Positions 1 through 7,953 of a stretch of 64,000 bases of DNA are shown here, piece after piece (position 1 is the first letter of the stretch; each line of letters opens with the position of its first letter). The notes under the pieces are model-generated. The model did not search any database. It was given only the letters and a program-made list of their open reading frames with translations, and had not been told where the DNA came from. Both the position numbers and the translations under genes were made by a program. Source of the DNA: JAHDCJ01 sp039028895 (lineage in GTDB: Bacteria; Bacteroidota; Bacteroidia; Chitinophagales; Saprospiraceae); NCBI GenBank assembly GCA_039028895.1, contig JBCCHF010000021.1:1-64000 (forward strand). The letters run 5' to 3'.

Positions 1-224
1 CTTCTGTAACCATCCTTTGTAAGGTTACTATCAAAAATAAAAAGAACAATGCCGAGATGACTTATCAGTTGGTCTCAGAATCCACAGCTGATCTAAAACA
101 GAAGAAAATCTCTGTGACTTCCCCCATCGGTAAAGCATTATTGGGTAAAGCGGTAGGTGATACTGCTGAAGTCCAAACGCCAGGAGGAATTCTTGAATTT
201 GAAATTCTAAATATTTCTCTTTAA
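1..224 (+). CDS. greA: Transcription elongation factor GreA, C-terminal part (5' end outside window)
   Basis: Reading from base 3, about 73 residues are open to a TAA at 222-224. GreA binds the secondary channel of RNA polymerase and stimulates cleavage of backtracked transcripts. The visible part is the C-terminal FKBP-like domain: it holds the family's 'ISVTSPIGKALLGK' stretch and the closing 'TPGGILEFEI' strand. The N-terminal coiled coil that reaches the active site lies upstream of the window. The HIT gene follows after 6 bases, so the two are probably co-transcribed. GreB is the alternative, but the C-terminus matches GreA better. Confidence 0.9.
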   Translation, partial: SVTILCKVTIKNKKNNAEMTYQLVSESTADLKQKKISVTSPIGKALLGKAVGDTAEVQTPGGILEFEILNISL

Positions 225-230
225 TCCATT

Positions 231-626
231 ATGGCCAGCATCTTCACCCGAATCGTTGACGGAGAGATTCCAAGTTATAAAATAGCGGAGTCAGAAGACT
301 ATTTTGCATTTCTCGATATTAATCCGCTTAAAAGAGGACATACGCTGGTCATTCCAAAGCTGGAGGTAGATTATATTTTTGACTTGGAAGAAAAACTGCT
401 TGCAGGGTTGCATGTTTTTGCAAGCGAAGTGGCCAGAGCCATTGAAAAGGTGGTACCCTGTAAACGCATTGCCGTTGTCGTACTTGGCCTGGAAGTACCG
501 CACGCGCATATACACCTAATCCCAATCGATTCTGAATTGGATACCCGTTTTTCTAACCCAAGAGTGAAAATGACCACAGAAGAATTCAATGAATTGGCCG
601 CAAAGATTAGCGCCGAACTCAAATAA
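231..626 (+). CDS. HIT family protein (HinT-like nucleotide hydrolase)
   Basis: 131 residues, the usual size of a single-domain HIT protein. Family members hydrolyse purine nucleoside phosphoramidates or related adenylated compounds in the cytoplasm. The histidine triad is seen as His91-x-His93-x-His95 followed by LI; by family analogy the middle histidine is the nucleophile. The N-terminal 'SIFTRIVDGEIPSYKI' is the standard HinT opening. It starts 6 bases after greA, a pairing I recall as common in Bacteroidota. The substrate cannot be told from sequence. Confidence 0.9.
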   Translation: MASIFTRIVDGEIPSYKIAESEDYFAFLDINPLKRGHTLVIPKLEVDYIFDLEEKLLAGLHVFASEVARAIEKVVPCKRIAVVVLGLEVPHAHIHLIPIDSELDTRFSNPRVKMTTEEFNELAAKISAELK

Positions 627-632
627 CCTTTT

Positions 633-1790
633 TTATCCTTCTTTCAAGAATCCATAAGATTCCATAACCGGAGCCAATTGTTTAACAAGCTCTTTTTCAG
701 AAAAACCGTACGCTTCAAGCGAATAACTGTGCTTTGAACGGTATTTTCTGGTTTTCTGTGTTTCTTTTTCAAGATTGGCAAGAAACTCCTCTGTGAAAGG
801 GAGGTCAAAGTTTTTATAAATACGTCTCACTGATTCAACAGGCTTGGCTACAAGATCTGTGTATTCAAGTTGGAACAGATTTTTCTGCTTTAGCTCATCT
901 TTTATCTCCTGGAAATATGAATAGTAGTCAATTGCTATTTGCCCTAAAGCTCTGTATTCCGGACCATTTTTGGGAAGTTCGGGACTATGTAACTTCCATG
1001 GAGCGCAAAACATACTTATAAATGAAGGAACTGCCTTCCTTGGGTCTCTGATGAGGTAGACAATTTTGGCGTTCGGAAATATTTCAAGGATCGTTTTTAT
1101 CCTGCCAATCGAAATGACGTTTTTTGACAATACAGTTTTATCTTTTCCGGTAGCATATACAAATCTCTTTATACTACTTTTAAAGTATAGCTTCAATCTT
1201 TTTCTGACCCATTCCGGCATTTCGTCGGGTATCGTCAAATATTTAAACTCCTGCATAAATGGGCAGATCAAGCAAATGGCCGTGGAGATCAATGGAAATA
1301 CATACATCCCTTCATCTTCCTCCGATTGGTTGAGCCCGGTAGGGTGAATGTCTTTCCAACCGTCAAAAACCTTACTGTCGATCCAGTCAAACAACTTCCT
1401 GAAAGGTCGGCCTATCCGCCTGTCAACCCAACCTATCACATCAATTAACTTGATAATCGTAACCGAGGTAAAGATGGAGTGATAGAGCAGAGTATAGGTG
1501 TATCGATTGGTATCCAGGCATAATAGACGATGTAAGTAGGTAGTGCCGCTACGTGGATTGGAGATGATAAAGACCGGGTTTTCGACTTTTTGAAATCTAT
1601 ATCTGAAAAACAGGATTTCGTCCAGGATTCTTCCCGAAAGAAGAATTATAAAAACGAGAGTGTACAGCAACAAGAATATGAAGGTAAATATCAAACGCCT
1701 AACCGAAAAACGTTTTATGCAATTCAAATAAATGATCTTAAAAAACGTTTTAAGATGGATAAAGAAAATTGAAGCGTGAATTAACCCCAT
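633..1790 (-). CDS. Membrane-anchored sulfotransferase family protein
   Basis: 385 residues. After a hydrophobic N-terminal segment (about residues 30-52, probably a membrane anchor) comes the sulfotransferase PAPS-binding loop 'NPRSGTTYLHR' (Pro79-Arg80-Ser81-Gly82-Thr83-Thr84). Near residue 250 lies 'LIRDPRKAVPSF', matching the 3'-phosphate-binding Arg/Ser motif of the family. Such enzymes move sulfate from PAPS to a hydroxyl or amine acceptor; the acceptor here is unknown, with glycan or lipid possible because of the anchor. It converges with the HIT gene (6 bases apart) and stands alone on its strand. A TATTTTTG element lies 31 bases upstream. Confidence 0.8.
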   Translation of the reverse strand: MGLIHASIFFIHLKTFFKIIYLNCIKRFSVRRLIFTFIFLLLYTLVFIILLSGRILDEILFFRYRFQKVENPVFIISNPRSGTTYLHRLLCLDTNRYTYTLLYHSIFTSVTIIKLIDVIGWVDRRIGRPFRKLFDWIDSKVFDGWKDIHPTGLNQSEEDEGMYVFPLISTAICLICPFMQEFKYLTIPDEMPEWVRKRLKLYFKSSIKRFVYATGKDKTVLSKNVISIGRIKTILEIFPNAKIVYLIRDPRKAVPSFISMFCAPWKLHSPELPKNGPEYRALGQIAIDYYSYFQEIKDELKQKNLFQLEYTDLVAKPVESVRRIYKNFDLPFTEEFLANLEKETQKTRKYRSKHSYSLEAYGFSEKELVKQLAPVMESYGFLKEG

Positions 1791-2169
1791 TTAGTGTCGT
1801 ATCTCGATTTTTGTTTGTCACAAAAATACATGAATTGTGCACAAACTGGCATTGATATGACAATAGAATTCTACGATTTTTATAACATTACAGACCTTAT
1901 CGATTGTTTGTTTAACCCCTCAAACGATCCAAAATCAAAAGGGTGCGCTAAAAAAATCTGTTGGAATGGCACAGTTCATGTGTCCGTTAATTACACTACA
2001 CGACACCAACCTTGCAGTTAAAGTATTGTTAACAGCGTTAAATGGCTGACCAGTAATTGAACTAATCATCCTAAAGAGCGTATATTTAATGTGCCCATAG
2101 TGGTCAATAAATCCTGTAAACTTAACGGATACCAGGCTCCAGATGTTTGAACTACAACAAACCACAATT
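1791..2169. other. Intergenic region between divergent sulfotransferase and protease genes
   Basis: About 380 bases with no convincing gene. It holds a minus-strand TATTTTTG (1821-1828) facing the sulfotransferase and a plus-strand TATATTTA (2081-2088), one base off the TAnnTTTG -7 consensus, facing the protease. A 75-codon open frame at 1794-2021 begins with GTG and has no recognisable features. I see no strong hairpin. Confidence 0.5.
1821..1828 (-). promoter_or_regulatory. Candidate -7 element TATTTTTG for the sulfotransferase gene
   Basis: Matches the Bacteroidota TAnnTTTG consensus exactly and lies 31 bases upstream of the start at 1790. I do not see a well-spaced -33 TTTG. Confidence 0.4.
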
Positions 2170-4287
2170 ATGAAATTGAAAGTATTTTTCCTTTTTGCAG
2201 CAGTAGGCGTCCTCGTATTTCTGGGTGCCAGAAAGCCAGGGAACAACGAAGATAAAGAACGTGTACTTATCCAGGCTTTACTATCAGGACTCAGCCAGGT
2301 CCATATTCAACCAGTTAATCTTGATGATGACTTTTCCAAAAAAGCCTTCGACCTTTACCTCGAAAGACTGGATGGAAATAAAAGATTCTTCGTTCAGTCA
2401 GATATTGATGTGTTGATGGACTATCGACTTGATATCGATGATCAGGCTAATTTTGGTAATTATGAATTCTTTAATGCTTCCGTTAAGCTCCTAAATGAAA
2501 GAATTGCTGAAGCAGAATCATACTTTAACGAAATACTTAAAGAGCCTTTTGATTTTGAGGCTGAAGATCAAATTGAGTTTGATAGTGAGAAGATTCCTTA
2601 TGCGGTTGATAAAGAGCAATTGAAAGAGTATTGGAGAAAGTCTCTAAAGTATCGCACCCTTACCAGGCTTAATGATATGATCGAAGCTCAGGATAAAGCC
2701 AAAGAAAAGGGAGAAGCTGAAGAGGTCAAGACGATTGCCGAAATGGAAATTGAGGCTCGCGAAAAAGAATTGCAGGTTCATGATCGTTGGTTCAAGCGTA
2801 TCCACCAATTGGAACGTAAAGACAGATTGGCGACCTACCTTAATTCCATTACTTCAGTTTACGATCCGCATACCACCTATTTGCCTCCACAGGAAAAAGA
2901 AAATTTTGATATCGGCATGTCAGGCCGCCTTGAAGGTATTGGTGCAAGACTCCAGTCGGATGGTGTAGAAACAAAAGTTGTTAGTATTGTTCCTGGATCA
3001 GCTTCATGGAGACAAGGTGAATTGAAAGTTAATGATATCATCTTAAAAGTCGGTCAGGCCGAAGAAGAGCCTGCTGATGTGGAAGGTATGCGCCTTGACG
3101 ATGTTGTTAAAATGGTCCGCGGTAAAAAAGGCACCGTAGTCAAACTGACCGTACTGAAAGCAGATGGTTCGAAAAAAGTGATTCCAATTACCCGAGACGT
3201 TGTTGTTATTGAAGACGGTTACGCAAAATCAACATTGCTTGAATCTGATAATACAGATGACAAGATCGGTTACATTTACCTACCAAGATTCTATGCTGAT
3301 TTTAACAAATTGGGCGGTAAGAATTCTGGCGATGATATCAAAAATGAAATTACCAAACTAAGTGACGAAGGCGCTGAAGGCATTATCCTTGACCTTAGAA
3401 ATAATGGCGGTGGTTCATTAAATGATGTTATCCAAATGGCTGGCTTGTTTATTGAAAAAGGACCAATCGTTCAGGTTAAGTCCAGAACTGGTAAGCCAAA
3501 AATTAAATATGATCCTGATCCGTCTGTGCATTACGACGGTCCATTGGTAGTTCTTGTTAATTCGGGATCAGCATCAGCTTCTGAAATCCTTGCAGCAGCG
3601 CTTCAGGATTACCAACGTGCAATCATAGTAGGTACACCTACTTTTGGTAAAGGAACCGTACAACGTTTTATGGATCTTGATCAGGCAGTACCTTCAGGTA
3701 TGACTGGAATTAAGCCACTAGGCTATGTGAAGTTTACCACACAGAAGTTTTACAGGATTAATGGAAAAACAACCCAGTTGCAAGGGGTAACACCTGATAT
3801 TATTCTTCCAGACAATTACGTTTATCTCGAGACAGGAGAAAAAGAATACGATTATGCGATTGGCTTATCTGAAATTGAGCCTGCAGATTATAAAGAGCTC
3901 GACGATCTGAAACAATTGGAAAAGATCAAACGTGCCAGCCAAAAAAGGGTGAATGCCAGCGAAGTATTCGGCGTCATTGATAATAATGCCAAATGGCTCA
4001 AGAAGGAACGCGATGATACTGTGACCTCTCTGAATCTTGAAGATTACGAGGCAAAGGAAGCGGAAACTAAGTTGATGTCAGATAAATTTGAAAATTTAAA
4101 TCTTAAAATTGAAGGCCTGAAGATTAGCTCTCTCAAGGCTGATATGGCATCGATCAATATGGACACCACCAAGGTTGCCCAGAGAGAAAACTGGATTAAA
4201 GATTTGAGTGAGGATGTGTATCTCAATGAAGCAATTTTGATTATGTCAGACCTTATGAAAACCGAAGCGTATGCCGCAAACAAGTAG
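2170..4287 (+). CDS. Carboxy-terminal processing protease (S41, Prc/Tsp type)
   Basis: 705 residues from the ATG at 2170, which starts a clean signal sequence (MKLKVFFLFAAVGVLVFLG); an upstream in-frame ATG at 2143 would put a polar tail before it. The protein is periplasmic and trims C-termini of exported proteins. Domains in order: N-terminal helical region with a charged stretch, PDZ domain (roughly residues 255-345), S41 core with the 'LRNNGGGSLNDV' strand, then a C-terminal DUF3340-like helical region. The catalytic dyad is Ser469 in 'NSGSASASE' and Lys494 in 'TFGKGTVQ', 25 residues apart as in E. coli Prc. Monocistronic by context. Confidence 0.93.
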   Translation: MKLKVFFLFAAVGVLVFLGARKPGNNEDKERVLIQALLSGLSQVHIQPVNLDDDFSKKAFDLYLERLDGNKRFFVQSDIDVLMDYRLDIDDQANFGNYEFFNASVKLLNERIAEAESYFNEILKEPFDFEAEDQIEFDSEKIPYAVDKEQLKEYWRKSLKYRTLTRLNDMIEAQDKAKEKGEAEEVKTIAEMEIEAREKELQVHDRWFKRIHQLERKDRLATYLNSITSVYDPHTTYLPPQEKENFDIGMSGRLEGIGARLQSDGVETKVVSIVPGSASWRQGELKVNDIILKVGQAEEEPADVEGMRLDDVVKMVRGKKGTVVKLTVLKADGSKKVIPITRDVVVIEDGYAKSTLLESDNTDDKIGYIYLPRFYADFNKLGGKNSGDDIKNEITKLSDEGAEGIILDLRNNGGGSLNDVIQMAGLFIEKGPIVQVKSRTGKPKIKYDPDPSVHYDGPLVVLVNSGSASASEILAAALQDYQRAIIVGTPTFGKGTVQRFMDLDQAVPSGMTGIKPLGYVKFTTQKFYRINGKTTQLQGVTPDIILPDNYVYLETGEKEYDYAIGLSEIEPADYKELDDLKQLEKIKRASQKRVNASEVFGVIDNNAKWLKKERDDTVTSLNLEDYEAKEAETKLMSDKFENLNLKIEGLKISSLKADMASINMDTTKVAQRENWIKDLSEDVYLNEAILIMSDLMKTEAYAANK

Positions 4288-4435
4288 TAAACAACTTGCA
4301 ATCTCAATCGTTGTAAGTGTTACTTTTGGTTGAGACCTACGTAATATAATAGATTCAAGAACTTTCCGTGTGATGGGAAAGTGTGTTAATAAAGACGCAT
4401 AAATCCAAAATAACGGCTAAACTCATTATTTCGAG

Positions 4436-4906
4436 ATGTGGGCAGAGATTGCTAAAATCCTATCAGTAATCGGCTTAAGTGCTTTTAGGCATACTTTCGG
4501 TGGCGTTCCATTGGCTTCTGGCTATGGATTCAGTTACATCGAAGTGGCTCTGCTTACAGCATTAGGAGGGACAATCGGTTTATTGATTTTCATTTATGTG
4601 GCTAAATTCCTGTCATTCTGTGTTTCCAAATTATTGGGTTTGAAAAGAGAACGAAAACCGAAAACGTTCACTTTCAGGAACAGGTTACTCGTTAAGATCA
4701 AACAGCGTTGGGGACTATTCGGTATCGCATTTCTAACCCCTCCATTACTTTCTATTCCTCTTGGAACAACCATTGCGGCAAGTATGTACAAAGACAAGAA
4801 AAGAGTATTTGTTGTACTGTTTACGGCTGTATTATTCTGGTCTTTTGCAGGGGCTTTTATGTCTTATATTCCTTTCGAAAATCTTTTCGCAAACCTGAGA
4901 CCTTAA
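4436..4906 (+). CDS. Small integral membrane protein, unknown function
   Basis: 156 residues with about four hydrophobic segments (roughly 5-25, 35-60, 98-118 and 125-145) separated by a basic loop around residues 68-90 (KRERKPKTFTFRNR). The pattern recalls the small multidrug-export/DedA-like group of membrane proteins, but I see no diagnostic motif. The start is the ATG at 4436, 148 bases after the protease; nothing ties it to a neighbour. Confidence 0.6.
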   Translation: MWAEIAKILSVIGLSAFRHTFGGVPLASGYGFSYIEVALLTALGGTIGLLIFIYVAKFLSFCVSKLLGLKRERKPKTFTFRNRLLVKIKQRWGLFGIAFLTPPLLSIPLGTTIAASMYKDKKRVFVVLFTAVLFWSFAGAFMSYIPFENLFANLRP

Positions 4907-5035
4907 GTTCAGGCATTGGGTTTGCAGCGATCATTCAAATCATAAAATATTTAATCAGAATTATTAATTATTTGAAATTCTTTTCGATTCTTTATCTTAT
5001 CCTATTGTAATATTAGATTTCGAATGAAATTTTTA

Positions 5036-5043
5036 TAATTTTG
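5036..5043 (+). promoter_or_regulatory. Candidate -7 element TAATTTTG
   Basis: Exact TAnnTTTG match 29 bases before the HAD gene ATG (5072). The same octamer stands upstream of at least four other genes in the window. Confidence 0.5.
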
Positions 5044-5071
5044 CGCTTTCAATTAAAAAACTACAAACAAA

Positions 5072-5500
5072 ATGGACCACAATAAGGAGTTAAAGAAGGC
5101 ATTTGATGATAATGGTGAACTTGTAAGCCCGGTACTAGATGGATCAGTAAAAAACTTCCTGATCGATATTGATGGCACAATTTGCGATGATATTCCAAAT
5201 GAACAGCCAGAAAGGATGGCCACAGCTGAACTTTATCCAGATGCTCTTGAGATCATAAATAAATGGTATGATGAAGGTCATATTATTACATTTTTCACCT
5301 CACGAACTGAAGCTCATCGCGAAGTAACTGAAGCTTGGCTTGACAAACACAATTTCAAATATCATGGATTGTTAATGGGTAAACCTAGAGGAGGAAATTA
5401 TCACTGGATTGATAATCACATGGTGAAAGCTACCAGGTTTAATGGTAAGTTTACAGACCTGGTGCTTCGCAAAAAATATATTGAAGTATTCAAAAAATAA
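5072..5500 (+). CDS. HAD-superfamily phosphatase-like protein
   Basis: 142 residues. HAD motif I is clear: 'IDIDGTICDD' with nucleophile Asp32 and general acid Asp34. Motif II is 'FFTSR' (about residues 71-75), a lysine follows in 'LLMGKPRGG', and 'WIDNH' supplies the C-terminal acidic residue. No cap domain is large enough to define substrate. Close Bacteroidota relatives are sometimes labelled phosphoheptose isomerase, a label the motifs do not support. It is flanked by a TAATTTTG promoter and a strong terminator, so it is probably transcribed alone. Confidence 0.8.
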   Translation: MDHNKELKKAFDDNGELVSPVLDGSVKNFLIDIDGTICDDIPNEQPERMATAELYPDALEIINKWYDEGHIITFFTSRTEAHREVTEAWLDKHNFKYHGLLMGKPRGGNYHWIDNHMVKATRFNGKFTDLVLRKKYIEVFKK

Positions 5501-5523
5501 GCTTTTCTGGATATAAACTTTTT

Positions 5524-5557
5524 AAGCTCATTGCTTTTTAGTAATGAGCTTTTTTTA
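5524..5557 (+). terminator. Rho-independent terminator after the HAD gene
   Basis: Nine-base-pair perfect stem AAGCTCATT / AATGAGCTT with a 10-base loop, followed by a run of seven to eight T. Confidence 0.85.
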
Positions 5558-5594
5558 TTTTGATAAGACATATAATGTACCCAAAATTAAATCC

Positions 5595-6482
5595 ATGAAA
5601 AATTCAGCCTTTATTTTATTCATCCTGCTCTTCTGTTCTCTTGATCTTAAAGCACAGTGGGACACGATTCAAATAAAAACTATTAGCCTTACTTCGGATA
5701 TTCATGTCCTCAAAGGAAGGGGAGGAAATATCGGCGTCTTCACAGGAGAAGATGGTGTTTTTATGATTGATAGCCAGTTTGGGCCCCTTTCTGAAAAAAT
5801 ATTGAACGCGGTACGCGAATTATCAGATGCCCCGGTCAGATTTTTGTTTAATACGCATTGGCACGGTGACCATACGGGAGGTAATGAAAATATTCATGAT
5901 GCAGGAGCGACTGTTATCGCCCATGAAAATGTCTACAAGAGGTTGAAGGCCAAAGAGATAAAAAAGGCCGATGGCACCGTAGAAAACCTCCCGGCCGGCG
6001 CTCTGCCTGAAATTACTTTCGACCACCAAATGTATTTTCACATCAATGGTAAAACAGTAAGAGTAATACACTTTCATGATGGCGGACATACCGATGGAGA
6101 TGCAATCGTCTATTTTGAGGCAGACAATATTCTCCACATGGGCGACCTGTTTTTCGAAAGCCGCTATCCGTATATAGATATTTCTTCGGGCGGAAATGTT
6201 GATGATCTGATCAGTACACTCAACCAATCTCTTCTGCTTGTTAACGACGATACTCGTATTATTCCCGGTCACGGGATTATTACCAACAGGGCAAGCCTAA
6301 TGACTTATCGTGATATGATTCACGATGTTAGAAACAAAGTAAAGGCCCAAGTCGATGCCGGAAAAACCCTTGAAGAAATTCAGGAGATGGAACTGAGCAA
6401 AGCTTACGACGAAAAGTATGGCGGAGGCTTTATTAAAAAAGACCGCTTTATTACTGCAATTTACAGGAGCTTTAGGGATTAG
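5595..6482 (+). CDS. Secreted metallo-beta-lactamase-fold hydrolase
   Basis: 295 residues from the ATG at 5595, which begins a signal peptide (MKNSAFILFILLFCSLDLKAQ); the longer frame opening at 5544 would start inside the preceding terminator. Zinc ligands follow the MBL pattern: His88-x-His90-x-Asp92-His93 in 'NTHWHGDHTGG', a further His in 'HFHDGGHTDGD', Asp in 'HMGDLFF' and the last His in 'IIPGHG'. The protein should be periplasmic or outer-membrane-associated. The MBL fold covers lactonases, sulfatases, lactamases and others, and the substrate is not evident; nothing specific marks it as an antibiotic-resistance enzyme. It overlaps the convergent next gene by 4 bases. Confidence 0.85.
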   Translation: MKNSAFILFILLFCSLDLKAQWDTIQIKTISLTSDIHVLKGRGGNIGVFTGEDGVFMIDSQFGPLSEKILNAVRELSDAPVRFLFNTHWHGDHTGGNENIHDAGATVIAHENVYKRLKAKEIKKADGTVENLPAGALPEITFDHQMYFHINGKTVRVIHFHDGGHTDGDAIVYFEADNILHMGDLFFESRYPYIDISSGGNVDDLISTLNQSLLLVNDDTRIIPGHGIITNRASLMTYRDMIHDVRNKVKAQVDAGKTLEEIQEMELSKAYDEKYGGGFIKKDRFITAIYRSFRD

Positions 6483-7522
6483 CTGTTTTGGGCTAACTCG
6501 AGGGCTGCTATTTTTCGGTTAATTACCTCAAGCCTGTTATGACGCGCTTGATTCTTCTTCCTTAAATATTCGATAATTTCATCGGTAGGCGGCAATTCGC
6601 TTATTGTCCTCAATTTCTTCTTATACCAGTCGATTGCCATTTTGAGCATCCTCTTTTCTTTCTCAAGTTCTTCGATGAGGGCTGTTTTTTCAGACGAATC
6701 ATCGCACTTTCTTAGATCGTTGAGCAACATCTCAACTGCATCTTCAATGCCCTGACGCTCAGTAAGCAGGAAGTCAGCGAGTTTCTTGTCATTGAGTTCT
6801 TTGAGGATACTCATGAACTCCGCATTCAGCTCTTCCAGCTCTTTCATCGCTTTCTTTTCTTTATCGGATTTCGCTTTTTGCTCAACCACAGGATCATGGG
6901 TCTCAGGCTGATTACCTGTCATACCTTTAAAATCCTTTTCGGTTAAGAGCGTATAGGTGAAAGAGTTGCTGTAGAGTGTTCTCGCCTTGTAAGCTAAACG
7001 CATTAAATGCAAAAAGTCTTTTACCCGCTTGAATACAGTACATCCGGCAGACCACTTATGAACTACCGTTGATTCAGTAGAAGGATTACTGCGATGAATA
7101 TTTATCCCAAATGCACTTCCTGTTTGAGTTGGCGCATTTTCAAAGTCAAGAATTTTATCTTTGTTATTATCACGCCAGACCGTCAAATTGCCCTGCTGAC
7201 AAACGGCATCATATTTTCCTTGATGCTTTCTGATTTTATGGCTTCCTCTATATTGACCAGGTACAAGAATCGCAGTTCCTTTGACATTTAGTGGGTGCAG
7301 TAGCCAGTGTAGCCCAGGGTCAGTAGTTACCGGAAAATTATCCACTTTCATCTTCAGATCATCGTCGCGATAGATCAGGTAAATATTATCATCAAAGGAA
7401 TTTGGAACATTATTATCGGTTCTCACGCCAATAATGTTTAAGTTGTACTTTTTATTACCATCAAAGAACTCATATCCTTTTTTTTGCAGGACATCTTTGA
7501 TCTGTTCCAGTGAATAAGCCAT
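6479..7522 (-). CDS. L,D-transpeptidase-like protein with C-terminal coiled coil
   Basis: 347 residues from the ATG at 7522 (MAYSLEQIKDVL). I do not place it firmly. Around residues 140-175 it carries 'GINIHRS' followed about 15 residues later by 'HKWSAGCTVF', resembling the His...Ser-x-Gly-Cys active site of YkuD-type L,D-transpeptidases, where cysteine is the nucleophile. No signal peptide is seen, which is odd for a cell-wall enzyme. Residues from about 215 on are charged and helical, probably coiled coil. A longer start at 7558 would fall inside a terminator-like hairpin (7543-7578), so the shorter start is preferred. Its stop overlaps the convergent hydrolase gene by 4 bases. Confidence 0.6.
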   Translation of the reverse strand: MAYSLEQIKDVLQKKGYEFFDGNKKYNLNIIGVRTDNNVPNSFDDNIYLIYRDDDLKMKVDNFPVTTDPGLHWLLHPLNVKGTAILVPGQYRGSHKIRKHQGKYDAVCQQGNLTVWRDNNKDKILDFENAPTQTGSAFGINIHRSNPSTESTVVHKWSAGCTVFKRVKDFLHLMRLAYKARTLYSNSFTYTLLTEKDFKGMTGNQPETHDPVVEQKAKSDKEKKAMKELEELNAEFMSILKELNDKKLADFLLTERQGIEDAVEMLLNDLRKCDDSSEKTALIEELEKEKRMLKMAIDWYKKKLRTISELPPTDEIIEYLRKKNQARHNRLEVINRKIAALELAQNS

Positions 7523-7542
7523 AATTGTTTTTTTTGAGTGAG

Positions 7543-7578
7543 AAAAAAAAGGTAGCATACCACATTGTGGTTGCTACC
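7543..7578 (-). terminator. Terminator-like hairpin in the leader of the L,D-transpeptidase-like gene
   Basis: Read on the minus strand: GGTAGC-A-ACCACA-A-TGTGGT-AT-GCTACC followed by eight T (plus-strand A run 7543-7550). It ends 20 bases before the start codon at 7522. No gene lies upstream on this strand for it to terminate, so it may be a leader attenuator. Confidence 0.65.
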
Positions 7579-7695
7579 CAAGATTCATCCAATTTAAAAA
7601 AAATAAAATAAGAATTCATAAACTTTTCACGAAAATCAAGATGTGACGTGTCTTTGAGGTATACGTCTTAAGGTAAAATAAACGATAATTTAGCT

Positions 7696-7920
7696 ATGAA
7701 AAACACCCTGTTTTCAACCCTCATTTTACTGTTTGGCATGGTATTTTTAACATCATGTACAAATAACCAATCTTCTGAACAAGCAACAGAAGAGGAAAAG
7801 GTAGTTATTGAAACCATGGATTCACTAACTAATGAATTAGAAAATACTATCGAAACATTGGAAACTGAAGCCAGTGAACTCGATAACGAAATTGACGACA
7901 TTTTGAAAGACCTGGACTAG
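7696..7920 (+). CDS. Small lipoprotein, unknown function
   Basis: 74 residues. A lipoprotein signal peptide ends in 'FLTSC' (lipid-attached cysteine about residue 22), followed by Ser/Thr/Asn/Gln and then a strongly acidic helical tail (EEEKVVIETMDSLTNELE onward) likely to form a coiled coil, as in Lpp-like small lipoproteins. It probably sits in an envelope membrane facing the periplasm. It is 33 bases upstream of the Lys/Pro-rich gene, likely in the same transcript. Confidence 0.75.
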   Translation: MKNTLFSTLILLFGMVFLTSCTNNQSSEQATEEEKVVIETMDSLTNELENTIETLETEASELDNEIDDILKDLD

Positions 7921-7953
7921 TCCGGGTAATTCGTTCATAAAAAAAGAAACATC

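Noticed and set aside
1794..2021. 75-codon open frame upstream of the Prc protease
   Set aside because: Starts with GTG, has no recognisable motif, and shares the gap with promoter-like elements on both strands.
5544..5594. Longer start for the metallo-beta-lactamase-fold gene
   Set aside because: It would begin inside the T run of the preceding terminator (5524-5557) and push the signal peptide inward.
5595..6482. Metallo-beta-lactamase-fold protein as an antibiotic-resistance gene
   Set aside because: The zinc motif is shared by the whole superfamily; nothing specific to beta-lactamases was seen and the context is ordinary chromosome.
7523..7558. Longer start for the L,D-transpeptidase-like gene
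   Set aside because: The ATG lies in the right arm of a terminator-like hairpin, and translation from it runs through its T tract (Phe/Ser/Lys-rich, unlike the family).
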